From Limnohabitans sp. Jir72 (lineage in GTDB: Bacteria; Pseudomonadota; Gammaproteobacteria; Burkholderiales; Burkholderiaceae_C), in contig NZ_NESC01000014.1 in NCBI RefSeq assembly GCF_003063575.1, forward strand, positions 1 to 64,000: a stretch of DNA of 64,000 bases. The letters run 5' to 3'. Positions 37,659 to 45,935 of this stretch are shown here, one piece after another. The position numbers and the translations under genes are program-made. The notes under the pieces are model-generated. The model was not told the origin of the DNA, searched no databases, and saw only the letters and a program-made list of their open reading frames with translations. Each line of letters starts with the position of its first letter. The stretch's first letter is position 1.

Positions 37659-38852
37659 ATGCAAAAGCGGCCTTTCCTGAAAGCACTGGGTTCGACCTTG
37701 TTGCTCACTTCGACCTCGACATGGCTGCATGCGCAGACCAAACCGATCCGGGTGGGCAGCACCTTGTCTTTGACAGGCCCTTTGGCAGGCACGGCGGTGA
37801 TGCACAAAATCGCCGGTGACATCTTCATCGAGCAACTGAACAAACGTGGTGGCTTGCTGGGGCGTCCTGTTGAGTGGGTGGTCAAGGATGACCAGTCCAA
37901 ACCCGACCTCGCACGCACCTTGTACGAGCAGTTGATCTCGGGTGAGAACGTTGACTTGCTGATGGGGCCATATGCCACGGCCAACTCGTTGGCCGCCATG
38001 GGCGTGGCCCAACGCAACGGCAAAGTGTTGATCACCAATTCTTTCGGCATCCCTTCGCTGGCCAAGTACGACATGCACTTTCCTGCGTATGTCATGGGCA
38101 TCGATCCGGGCACCACGGTGCCCAACACCTTGCTCGATGCGATCGCTGCCGGTGGCGCCAAACCGCAATCGGTGGCCATCGTGACCAGCAAATTCCCCTC
38201 GGTGGTGTTCTTGTCGGTCGGTGCGCGCGAGGTCTTCAAGAAACGAGGCCTGCGCGAAGCCTTGTGGCTGGAGTGGGAGTTCGGCAACCGCGACTTCGGG
38301 CCGATTGCATCGCGCTTGAAAGAGGCCAATGCCGATGTGGTCTGGATCGGCTCGATCGGTGCAGAAAGCTTGCAGCTGCTCGAGGCGATGAACAAGATCG
38401 ACTACAAGCCCAAGATCCATTTCCATGTGTACCCCACACCCGGCCCGCTGGCGCAATCGCCGCTGGCTGCCAATGCGCTGACCTTGACCACCTTCGAGCA
38501 GCATGCGCCTTTCACCAACAACCCGACTTATGCCGAAGCGATCAAGCTGTACAACGAGCGCGCGGCCAAAGCCAATTTGCCCGACACCGTGTTCGAGCTG
38601 CAAGCGGCCAATGCTTTCACGGGTTGGCAATTCTTGGAAGCTGGCGTCAAAGGCGCAGGCAGTCTGGAAGACGCCAAGATTTCCGCATGGCTCAAGAAGA
38701 ACCGCGTGGACACCATCGTGGGCAAAGTCCGCTTCGATGGCCCCAACAACTATGGCGATGACCTGAACCGCATCAAGCAACTGCAAGGCGGCAAGTGGGT
38801 CGTGATCCACCCCAAAGACGTCGCGCTGCCCGGCAGCAAGATGCAGTTCTGA
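37659..38852 (+). CDS. ABC transporter substrate-binding protein (Liv/Urt type)
   Basis: This 397-aa periplasmic binding protein (type I fold, ANF/LivJ family) has a signal peptide MQKRPFLKALGSTLLLTSTS ... HAQ. IRVGSTLSLTGPLAG at the mature start and LMGPYATANSLAAMGVAQ are typical of the fold. These receptors bind branched-chain amino acids, amides or aromatic acids. The divergent aromatic-type operon favours an aromatic or related acid (inference). It begins the transporter operon. Confidence 0.9.
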   Translation: MQKRPFLKALGSTLLLTSTSTWLHAQTKPIRVGSTLSLTGPLAGTAVMHKIAGDIFIEQLNKRGGLLGRPVEWVVKDDQSKPDLARTLYEQLISGENVDLLMGPYATANSLAAMGVAQRNGKVLITNSFGIPSLAKYDMHFPAYVMGIDPGTTVPNTLLDAIAAGGAKPQSVAIVTSKFPSVVFLSVGAREVFKKRGLREALWLEWEFGNRDFGPIASRLKEANADVVWIGSIGAESLQLLEAMNKIDYKPKIHFHVYPTPGPLAQSPLAANALTLTTFEQHAPFTNNPTYAEAIKLYNERAAKANLPDTVFELQAANAFTGWQFLEAGVKGAGSLEDAKISAWLKKNRVDTIVGKVRFDGPNNYGDDLNRIKQLQGGKWVVIHPKDVALPGSKMQF

Positions 38853-38853
38853 C

Positions 38854-39705
38854 ATGCCCAGCGCAGGGCTTTTACTTCAAGCGCTCGCTTCCGGTGTCTT
38901 TCTCGGTGCCTTGTATGGCCTCATCGGCCTGGGCATCGGCTTGGGCTGGGGCTTGCTCAGGCAGATCAACTTGGCGCATTTCGCCTGGGTGTTTCTGTCG
39001 GCCTACATCACCTACGAGCTCAAGACCCGGCTGGGTGTCGACCCCTTGATCTCACTGGTGGTGTTGGTGCCGCTGTTTGCTGCACTGGGCATGGCTTTGC
39101 AGGCGGTGTTTGCCCGATTCGCCATCACGCCTTTCAACTCTTTGTTGGTGACGTTTGGCATCACCGTGTCGGTGGAGGCTTTGCTGCAGTGGATCTGGAG
39201 CGCAGATTTCCGCCGCATGGCTTCTTTTTACGACGAGCACAAATTTCGTCTCGGCAGCGTGGTGGTGACCTACTCCGAAGCCCTGACCTTGGCCATGTCT
39301 TTGGCCGCTGTGGGCTTGGTGTGGTGGCTGCTGCACCGCACCGACATGGGCAAGTCCGTGCGCGCCAGTGCCGAGGACCCAGCGATTGCCACGGCCTTTG
39401 GCATCAACGCCAAGCGCCTGGCCATTGGGTTGGCGGGCTTGTGTGCGGCGCTGGCCGCTTGTGCCGGTGTTTGCGTGGCCTTGACCTTCACCTTGGCGCC
39501 TTCCCAGATTTTTTCTTGGGTGGGGGTGGTGTTCGCGGTGGTGATGATTGGACGGCTGGGATCGGCTTTGACGCCCTTGCTCGGTGGCCTGGCCATTGGC
39601 ATCAGCGAGTCCATGACCCAGGCCTTGATTGCGCCCACCTGGGCGCCCTTGGTGGCGTTCACGGTGTTGATCCTGATTCTTTTGCTCAGGCGTGGTGATG
39701 AATAA
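38854..39705 (+). CDS. Liv-type ABC permease (LivH)
   Basis: This 283-aa inner-membrane permease has about eight hydrophobic segments (GVFLGALYGLIGLGIGLGWG, GLLRQINLAHFAWVFLSAYI) and the EAA-like loop RASAEDPAIATAFGIN of LivH. Its ATG is 2 bases after the binding-protein stop, and its 3' end overlaps the next gene by 8 bases. Confidence 0.92.
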   Translation: MPSAGLLLQALASGVFLGALYGLIGLGIGLGWGLLRQINLAHFAWVFLSAYITYELKTRLGVDPLISLVVLVPLFAALGMALQAVFARFAITPFNSLLVTFGITVSVEALLQWIWSADFRRMASFYDEHKFRLGSVVVTYSEALTLAMSLAAVGLVWWLLHRTDMGKSVRASAEDPAIATAFGINAKRLAIGLAGLCAALAACAGVCVALTFTLAPSQIFSWVGVVFAVVMIGRLGSALTPLLGGLAIGISESMTQALIAPTWAPLVAFTVLILILLLRRGDE

Positions 39706-41482
39706 GATTCAGCGAATTTCCCTTCTGTTCGTGGTGCTGGCCTTGCTGTTTGCAGCGCCTTATCTTGGTCTTCCGGTTCATCTTCAGTCATTGCTGTATG
39801 TGATCTTTTTCTGGATGACGCTGGCCACCTCTTGGAACATGCTCTCGGGCTATTCTGGCTATTTTTCATTTGGCCACGGGGCGTTTTTTGGTGTCGGCAT
39901 GTACGGCATGGCCACGCTGGCCGCCAAGGCCGACTGGCCTGTGGTGCCCGCTGCGCTGGGCAGTGGTGTGCTGGCGGCACTGTTGGCGCTGGCCATCGGG
40001 GCACTGGTGTTCAATGTGCGCAAGATCCGTGGCGAATCCTTTGCCCTGATCACCTTGGCGGTGGGCTTTGTGTTGGCCACAGTGGTGGTCAACACCCCGA
40101 TCGATGGGGGCCCCGGCGTTTATCTGATGGGGGTCAACTTGCCGCAGTGGGGACCCAAGCCGGCTTCCACTTTTTACTACGCCAGTTTGGTGTTGACGGT
40201 CTTGTGCGTGGCGGCTGCATGGTGGCTGTTCCATGCCCGCGCGGGCCTGGGCTTGCTGGCCATCCACGACGACGAAGATGCCGCCGAGGTCAATGGCGTG
40301 CCCACTTTCTGGCTCAAGATGGGCGCTTTTGCGCTGTCGAGTTTCTTTGCCGGGGTCATGGGCGGCATCCATGCTTTGTACGTCTCTTACGTGACGGTGG
40401 GCGAGACCTTCAACATCACCGTGCCTTTGACGGTGGTGCTCATGAGCGTGCTGGGCGGCAGCCGCCACTGGGCGGGCCCCATGCTCGGCGGCATCTTGAT
40501 CACGCTTTTGCTCAACGCATTCACAGCTGGTGAAAGTGCGTTGGTCGGCAAGATGATCATTGGCCTGGTGCTGGCAGGCGCGGTGCTGGTCATGCCGCGT
40601 GGCATTTTGGGTACATGGCAGTTGCGCCAACACAAACGCCTGATTCAGCGCAGCCAGAACTTGTCTGGCGATGCACACACGTCAGATCATGGCAACGAAG
40701 AGGCTGTGGTGATCGAACGCCCTTTGAGTCGTCCTGCCGAGGCCGCTGATCGCACCTTGGTGTTGCAAGTTCGTGGCCTGAGCAAACAGTTCTCGGGTAT
40801 TCGCGCCTTGAACCAGGTCGACCTCGATTTGTACCAAGGCGAAATTTTGGGCTTGCTGGGCCCCAACGGCTCTGGCAAGTCCACCTTCATCAACGTGGTC
40901 ACGGGCCATTACAAACCCACCGAAGGCACGGTGTTGCTGCGTGGGCAGTCTTGCGCAGGCTGGCCTGCCCACCGTATCCGCCGTCAGGGCTTGTCGCGCA
41001 CCTACCAAATTCCACGGCCTTTCAACGGTTTGACCGTCTTGCAAAACGTCACCTTGGCAGCGCATTACGGCGGTGCCCGCTTGACGGACGCCCAAGCCCA
41101 GGCCGAAGCGCAAGAGTGGATGCTGTTCACCGGCCTGCAAGACAAGGGCGATCACTTTCCCGATGAACTCAATTTGCACCAACGCAAATTTTTGGAGCTG
41201 GCCCGTGCGCTGGCGGCGCGTCCGCAGGTGCTCTTGCTCGACGAGGTCTTGTCGGGTCTGACGCCCTCCGAGATTGGCGCTGCGGTGCAGACCATCCGAC
41301 GCATCCGTGAGCGAGGCACCTCGATTGTGTTTGTCGAACACGTCATGAGTGCGGTGCTGGCCCTGTCTGATCGGCTGGTGGTGCTCAACCAAGGTGAAGT
41401 GATTGCCGAAGGCCCGCCGCAGGATGTGATGTCCCGCCCCGAGGTGGTGCGGGCTTATCTGGGCGATGAGGCGGCGGTGTAA
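39698..41482 (+). CDS. LivM-LivG fusion: ABC permease plus ATPase
   Basis: A single 594-aa chain joins a LivM permease (about residues 1-310, with SGYSGYFSFGHGAFFGVGMY and the AIHDDEDAAEVNGV coupling loop) to a LivG ATPase (about 350-594). The ATPase has Walker A GPNGSGKST and Walker B VLLLDEVLSGL, plus the H-loop VEHVMSAVL. The usual LSGGQ/LSYGQ signature is replaced by LNLHQRK, while the following ELARALA is kept. The ATG at 39698 is preferred to GTG codons just upstream. LivF, encoded 2 bases downstream, would supply the other ATPase with a normal signature. Confidence 0.9.
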   Translation: MNKIQRISLLFVVLALLFAAPYLGLPVHLQSLLYVIFFWMTLATSWNMLSGYSGYFSFGHGAFFGVGMYGMATLAAKADWPVVPAALGSGVLAALLALAIGALVFNVRKIRGESFALITLAVGFVLATVVVNTPIDGGPGVYLMGVNLPQWGPKPASTFYYASLVLTVLCVAAAWWLFHARAGLGLLAIHDDEDAAEVNGVPTFWLKMGAFALSSFFAGVMGGIHALYVSYVTVGETFNITVPLTVVLMSVLGGSRHWAGPMLGGILITLLLNAFTAGESALVGKMIIGLVLAGAVLVMPRGILGTWQLRQHKRLIQRSQNLSGDAHTSDHGNEEAVVIERPLSRPAEAADRTLVLQVRGLSKQFSGIRALNQVDLDLYQGEILGLLGPNGSGKSTFINVVTGHYKPTEGTVLLRGQSCAGWPAHRIRRQGLSRTYQIPRPFNGLTVLQNVTLAAHYGGARLTDAQAQAEAQEWMLFTGLQDKGDHFPDELNLHQRKFLELARALAARPQVLLLDEVLSGLTPSEIGAAVQTIRRIRERGTSIVFVEHVMSAVLALSDRLVVLNQGEVIAEGPPQDVMSRPEVVRAYLGDEAAV

Positions 41483-41484
41483 CC

Positions 41485-42189
41485 ATGCTCCACATAGATC
41501 AAATCCAAGTCAATTACGGTGCAGCCCCAGCCCTGTGGGATGTGTCCTTGCAGATCAACGCGGGCGAGTTGGTCTCGGTCATTGGTCCCAATGGCGCGGG
41601 CAAGACCACCTTGATCCAGGCCATCATGGGCATGAACGCCTTGAAGCAAGGCAAGATCGAATGGGAAGGCGAGACCATCTCGGCGCTGCCCGCTCACCGC
41701 TTGTGCGAAAAAGGCCTGGCCCTGGTGCCCGAAAGCCGCAGGCTGTTCACCGGCATGACGGTGCGCGAGAACCTGGAGTTGGGTGCCATGCACCCAGCTG
41801 CGCGCGCTGTGCGTGCGCGCACTTTCGAACAGGTGTGCGACCTCTTTCCTGCCGTGCGTGCCAAGCTTGGCCAGGTGTCCGGCACCTTGTCGGGCGGTCA
41901 ACAGCAAATGGTGGCCATTGGCCGGGCCATGATGGCTTTGCCCCGCTTGTTGTTGCTCGACGAGCCCTCCTTGGGCCTGGCGCCCAGCATTGTGGGCGAG
42001 ATGTTCCGGGCCATCGAAGCCATTCACCAAAGCGGCACGGCCGTGATGCTGGTGGAGCAAAACGTCAGCCGCGCGTTGGCGATTTCACAGCGCACCTATG
42101 TGCTCGAAAACGGTCGTGTGGTCACCTCGGGGGTGTCATCCGAGTTGAGCCGCCGCGATGAAATCCGCAAGGCTTATTTGGGCGTTTGA
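41485..42189 (+). CDS. Liv-type ABC ATPase (LivF)
   Basis: This 234-aa ATPase has Walker A GPNGAGKTT, signature LSGGQQQMVAIGRAMM, Walker B LLLLDEPSLGLAP and the LivF-specific LVPESRRLFTGMTVRENL. With the fusion protein and LivH it completes the importer. It is the last gene of the operon and converges on dgoA, with 37 bases between stops. Confidence 0.94.
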   Translation: MLHIDQIQVNYGAAPALWDVSLQINAGELVSVIGPNGAGKTTLIQAIMGMNALKQGKIEWEGETISALPAHRLCEKGLALVPESRRLFTGMTVRENLELGAMHPAARAVRARTFEQVCDLFPAVRAKLGQVSGTLSGGQQQMVAIGRAMMALPRLLLLDEPSLGLAPSIVGEMFRAIEAIHQSGTAVMLVEQNVSRALAISQRTYVLENGRVVTSGVSSELSRRDEIRKAYLGV

Positions 42190-42226
42190 GCCGAGGCGAA
42201 ACCCCTCAAGCGTTGAGCGATTGGGA

Positions 42227-42853
42227 TCAGCCCCGCAAGGCTTGCACAAAGCGCTGCGCAGCGGCGCCCACCTCTTGGGCCGATTGACCCGGCTTGTACA
42301 AAGCCGACCCCAAACCAAAGCCCTTGGCCCCTGCGCTCAAGTAGGCGGCCATGTTGTCGGGCGTGATGCTGCCCACGGGCAGCAAGGCGGTGCCGCTGGG
42401 CAACACCGCGCGCATGGCCTTGAGCACGCTGGGGGTGATCATTTCTGCTGGGAAAAGTTTCAAGGCATGGGCACCCGCATGCAGGGCCGCAAAGGCCTCG
42501 CTGGGCGTGGCCACACCGGGCACACAGGCCAGGCCCAGGCGCACGGCTTCGTGCACCACAGCGGGGTCAAAGTGCGGAGAGATGATGATGCGCCCGCCTG
42601 CGGCCTGCACGTCGCGCACTTGGGCACTGGTGAGCACCGTGCCCGCACCGATCAGATGGTCCGGGTGCTGCGCGGCCAAGGCGGCGATGCTCTCCAAAGG
42701 CCGCGGCGAGTTGAGCGGCACTTCGATCAAGGCAAAGCCTTTGTCCACCAAGGCCTGGCCGACGGCCGGTGCCTCTTCGGGCCTGAGGCCCCGCAAGATG
42801 GCCACCAGCGGCAGTTGATCCAGGGCTTGCGCGAATTGTTCGGCAGTGTTCAT
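42227..42853 (-). CDS. dgoA: 2-dehydro-3-deoxy-6-phosphogalactonate aldolase
   Basis: This 208-aa class I aldolase of the KDPG/KDPGal family has EVPLNSPRP (catalytic Glu region), GAGTVLTSAQV, HALKLFPAE (Schiff-base Lys) and LPVGSITPDNM. The PLNSP and SITP variants mark it as the galactonate-type enzyme rather than Eda, which is encoded separately at 26757. It splits KDPGal to pyruvate and glyceraldehyde 3-phosphate. It overlaps dgoK by ATGA. Confidence 0.92.
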   Translation of the reverse strand: MNTAEQFAQALDQLPLVAILRGLRPEEAPAVGQALVDKGFALIEVPLNSPRPLESIAALAAQHPDHLIGAGTVLTSAQVRDVQAAGGRIIISPHFDPAVVHEAVRLGLACVPGVATPSEAFAALHAGAHALKLFPAEMITPSVLKAMRAVLPSGTALLPVGSITPDNMAAYLSAGAKGFGLGSALYKPGQSAQEVGAAAQRFVQALRG

Positions 42854-43758
42854 GCGGTGTGTGTCCAAGGTTTTGCCAAAGCGGCGTGTCCGGCCCAGGT
42901 GGCTTCGTCGCCCAAGCATTGGCTGTCCATGCCCAAGGCGAGTAAAGCTGCCGCATAGCGCTGCGTGAGCACGGCGCTGCCCACCAGCAGCACGGCGCTG
43001 CCGGGACGGGCCATGGCCCGCAGCTCTTCGCCGATCAACAGGCCAGATAAAAAGGAGGCGTGCTGCACGGCAGGCAGGCTGCCAAACAGCGCCAGTGTGC
43101 GGGTGGCAAAAATGCTCGACAGCACGCTGGGTGTGCGCTGCGCCAATTGCGCGCCCTGCAAAAAAGCGCCTTCATGCCAAGGCGCATCGACCTGCAGGGT
43201 GCGCGAGAGGATCGAGTGCTGGCTCAGCAAGGCAAACACTTCGCCGGTCATGAAGCTGCGAAAACCTTGCACGCGGTCCGCCTCCACTTGTGCCCATTTG
43301 CTGTGTGTACCGGGCAAGACCACGGTCGCATCGCGCCGGCCTGTCAACGACAGCGCACCAAAAATCTGGATCTCTTCGCCGCGCATCACATCGTGCTGTG
43401 GTACCGGCAATCCGTCATTGTGCAGACAGCTCAGGCCCGGCACGATCGCCATGCGGCCTGCTTGCAACCAATGCAGGGCAGAGGCCAATTCCTCAAAGCC
43501 CGCAGGGCAATGGCAGTAGGGCGCTTCTTGCCAGCCCTGCTGGCTGCCCGCCATGCCCGAGATCAGGCACAAGGCGTCCGGCGTTTGCATCCAGTCGCCA
43601 AAGCATGCGTCAAACACCGCTTCAAACTGGCCTTTGGCCACGGTCATGATGCCGCGTTGGAATTGTCGTGATTCCAGGACCTGACCTGCAGCATCCAGCC
43701 TCGCCCCACGCAAACTGCTGGTGCCCCAATCGACGGCGATCAAAGGGCGTGTGCTCAT
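42850..43758 (-). CDS. dgoK: 2-dehydro-3-deoxygalactonokinase
   Basis: DgoK phosphorylates 2-keto-3-deoxygalactonate at C6. The 302-aa protein starts MSTRPLIAVDWGTSSLRGARL (phosphate 1 loop of the acetate/sugar kinase fold) and has SGMAGSQQGW, LPGTHSKWA and FMTGEVFALLSQHSIL as in the family. Overlaps of four bases with kdgK upstream and dgoA downstream show tight translational coupling. Confidence 0.93.
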   Translation of the reverse strand: MSTRPLIAVDWGTSSLRGARLDAAGQVLESRQFQRGIMTVAKGQFEAVFDACFGDWMQTPDALCLISGMAGSQQGWQEAPYCHCPAGFEELASALHWLQAGRMAIVPGLSCLHNDGLPVPQHDVMRGEEIQIFGALSLTGRRDATVVLPGTHSKWAQVEADRVQGFRSFMTGEVFALLSQHSILSRTLQVDAPWHEGAFLQGAQLAQRTPSVLSSIFATRTLALFGSLPAVQHASFLSGLLIGEELRAMARPGSAVLLVGSAVLTQRYAAALLALGMDSQCLGDEATWAGHAALAKPWTHTA

Positions 43759-44690
43759 GGCTTTAGGCTTTTCAGCACGGCATCGGGGCGGGGCAAGGGC
43801 GCGACCGCGCCATAGCCTTGCACCGACAGGGCCGCGGCCGCATTGGCATAGGCGGTGGCTTTCCAAAGCTCATCGCCTTTGGACAGGCGTGCCAGCAAAT
43901 TGCCTGCAAAGCAGTCACCGGCGCCCGTGGCGTCCACCGCTTGGACCGTCAGGCCGGGCACCTGCCGCTGGGTTTGGCCGTCAGAGGCCAGTGCGCCTTC
44001 GGCACCCAGTTTGAGCACCACCTGCTGTGCGCCTTGCGCATGGCTCCACGCGATGATGGACTGTGGGTCGGTCAGACCGGTCAGCGCCGTGATGTCCTCC
44101 AAGCTGGGCAGAAACAAATCGCACAGACCGATGGCGTGGGTGATGCACGCTTGCGCCCTGGCCAGCGGCCACAGCGACAAGCGCAAGTTGGAGTCGAACG
44201 CCACAAGCGTGCCTGAGGCGCGGGCCAGCTGCATCGCTGCGAAAGCCGCATCGCAGGCCGAGGCAGAAATCGCCAGGCTGATGCCCGACAGGTGCAACCA
44301 GCGGCTGCGCGCTATGGCGGCTTGCCAGCGGGGCACATCGGCAGGCTGCATGCGGCTGGCGGCCGAGCCTGCGCGTGCGTAGCTGAAGTGGTGGCCCTGT
44401 GCGTCGTGGCTCACAAAGTACATGCCGGTGGGCGCTTGGCTCTCGCGCAGCACGGCAGCCGTGTCTACGTTTTCGCGCTGCCACAGGTCCATCAGGCGAT
44501 CACCCCAGCGGTCGGTGCCCAGGCGCGTGAGGTAGGCCACTTGCGCGCCAGCGCGGGCGGCGGCAATGGCGGCATTGCTGGTGTCGCCGCCAAAGCCTTG
44601 CAAGTACAAAGGGGGCTCGGCCTGGGTCTGGTTGAACTCGACCATGGCCTCGCCCAAGGCGACGATGTCCTGTGTTTTCTGGGTTTTCAT
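43755..44690 (-). CDS. kdgK: PfkB-family sugar kinase, probable 2-dehydro-3-deoxygluconokinase
   Basis: This 311-aa ribokinase-fold kinase has GGDTSNAAIAAARAG near the N-terminus and the PfkB signature DATGAGDCFAGNLLARL, with catalytic Asp, near residue 255. Length and context with other 2-keto-3-deoxy sugar-acid genes point to KdgK, which would feed KDPG to Eda. A related 2-keto-3-deoxy acid cannot be excluded. Confidence 0.85.
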   Translation of the reverse strand: MKTQKTQDIVALGEAMVEFNQTQAEPPLYLQGFGGDTSNAAIAAARAGAQVAYLTRLGTDRWGDRLMDLWQRENVDTAAVLRESQAPTGMYFVSHDAQGHHFSYARAGSAASRMQPADVPRWQAAIARSRWLHLSGISLAISASACDAAFAAMQLARASGTLVAFDSNLRLSLWPLARAQACITHAIGLCDLFLPSLEDITALTGLTDPQSIIAWSHAQGAQQVVLKLGAEGALASDGQTQRQVPGLTVQAVDATGAGDCFAGNLLARLSKGDELWKATAYANAAAALSVQGYGAVAPLPRPDAVLKSLKP

Positions 44691-44691
44691 G

Positions 44692-44722
44692 TGCAGGAGC
44701 CGCACCCCGTGCGCGATGGCCT
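44692..44722. repeat. REP-like element, GTGCGCGAT variant
   Basis: TGCAGGAGCCGCACCCCGTG followed by CGCGATGGC lies just upstream of the kdgK start, between kdgK and the DenD-like gene. A hairpin here within the operon could alter expression of the downstream kinases. Confidence 0.65.
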
Positions 44723-44765
44723 GTGATGCATCCATGAATGCGCGCTCACCTGTTGGCTTGTGTGT

Positions 44766-45770
44766 TCAGTTCAAACCCTTCAAGGCGTCGGCGGGGTAAG
44801 CGGGTCGCGTTTTGCAGTCTTCGATGTACTGTTCAATGATGGCTTCAAAGCTGGCATCGGCGCGCAGCCCCAAGGCGTGTGCGCGCTCGAAGGTGCAGCC
44901 TTTGGCCCAGTTGTCCACAATGCCCGCAATGCGTTCATCGCGTTCAAACTTCACGCGGGCTCGCACAGCGGGGCCAGCCACTTTTTCCAGCGCGGTCATC
45001 ATCTGGCCCACGCTCACATTCAGGCCGGGCAGGTTCAGTGCCATGCGCCCACCAATGGCTTCACGGCTGGCTTCAAACACGGTGATCAAGCCGTGGATGG
45101 TGGTGCCCGGTGAGGACATGGGGTGCGAGACGCTGGCGTCCACCGGGCATGTGGTCTCGACACCGGCCAGTGGCTCGCGGATGATGCCGCTGAAAAACGA
45201 AGACGCTGCGCCATTGGGCTTGCCGGGGCGCACGCTCACTGTCATCAGGCGAGCGGCGCGACCGTCGATGTAGCCTTTGCGGGTGTAGTCGGCCACCATG
45301 TGCTCGATCATCAGCTTGTGCGTGCCGTAAGAGGTTTGCGGCGTGGGCAAGGTGGTGTCGGCCACCAAGGCTGGCATGGGGTTGGCCGCATCGGGCCCGA
45401 ACACCGCCACCGAGCTGGCAAACACCAGGCGGGAAGCTTTGCCCGAAGCCCGGATGCTGTCCAGCAACAAGCGCGAGCTGTCCACGTTGGAGCGCAGGCC
45501 CAGGTCAAAGTCGATCTCGCACTCGCCCGACACGGCAGACGCCAGGTGGAACACGCCGTCAAAGCCGCTCTTGAACAAGTCGCCTTGTTCCAGCATGGGG
45601 CCCGCATGGCCCTTGACCCGAGGGTCGGTCAGCAGGTCGGCGGGGGCGGGGAAGAGGTCGGCAATGACCACTTCATGGACGGTCTGGCCGTTGAGTTGGC
45701 CTTTTTTCAAAATCTCGCGGGCCAGTCGAGCGCCCAAAAATCCGGCACCGCCGGTGATCAAAATGCGCAT
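44766..45770 (-). CDS. NAD-dependent epimerase/dehydratase-type SDR, D-erythronate dehydrogenase (DenD)-like
   Basis: This 334-aa extended SDR has the NAD-binding TGGAGFLGARLAREIL, the catalytic Ser in VFASSVAVFG and the YxxxK in SYGTHKLMIEHM. VRPGKPNGAASSFFSGIIREPL is the segment that marks the DenD group. DenD oxidises D-erythronate at C2, but its usual partners OtnC and OtnI are absent here. It may oxidise another aldonate produced in the pathway. The operon context with dehydratase and keto-deoxy kinases supports a sugar-acid role. Confidence 0.75.
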   Translation of the reverse strand: MRILITGGAGFLGARLAREILKKGQLNGQTVHEVVIADLFPAPADLLTDPRVKGHAGPMLEQGDLFKSGFDGVFHLASAVSGECEIDFDLGLRSNVDSSRLLLDSIRASGKASRLVFASSVAVFGPDAANPMPALVADTTLPTPQTSYGTHKLMIEHMVADYTRKGYIDGRAARLMTVSVRPGKPNGAASSFFSGIIREPLAGVETTCPVDASVSHPMSSPGTTIHGLITVFEASREAIGGRMALNLPGLNVSVGQMMTALEKVAGPAVRARVKFERDERIAGIVDNWAKGCTFERAHALGLRADASFEAIIEQYIEDCKTRPAYPADALKGLN

Positions 45771-45845
45771 GATGAGTTCCTTGGTTTATTCAGAGCGATG
45801 TGCAATTTTTGCAGAAACCTACCGAATGGGCGATCCGGTATTTTT

Positions 45846-45919
45846 TGTAGGAGCCCACCCCGTGGGCGATTGTGCGTGGACCACAAAGGCCCGTATCGCC
45901 CACAGGGTGGGCTCCTGCG
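45846..45919. repeat. REP-like inverted pair inside the sugar-acid operon
   Basis: TGTAGGAGCCCACCCCGTGG...GAT (45846-45870) and ATCGCCCACAGGGTGGGCTC...GCG (45895-45919) are opposed copies with a 24-base gap, between the dehydratase gene and the DenD-like gene. Confidence 0.75.
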
Positions 45920-45935
45920 AAAGAAATGCGGTCTA

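Noticed and set aside
39698..41482. Frameshift joining two Liv genes
   Set aside because: The frame is continuous, the linker (about residues 310-350) is well formed and Ser/Asp-rich, and both halves keep their motifs. A true fusion is the simpler reading.
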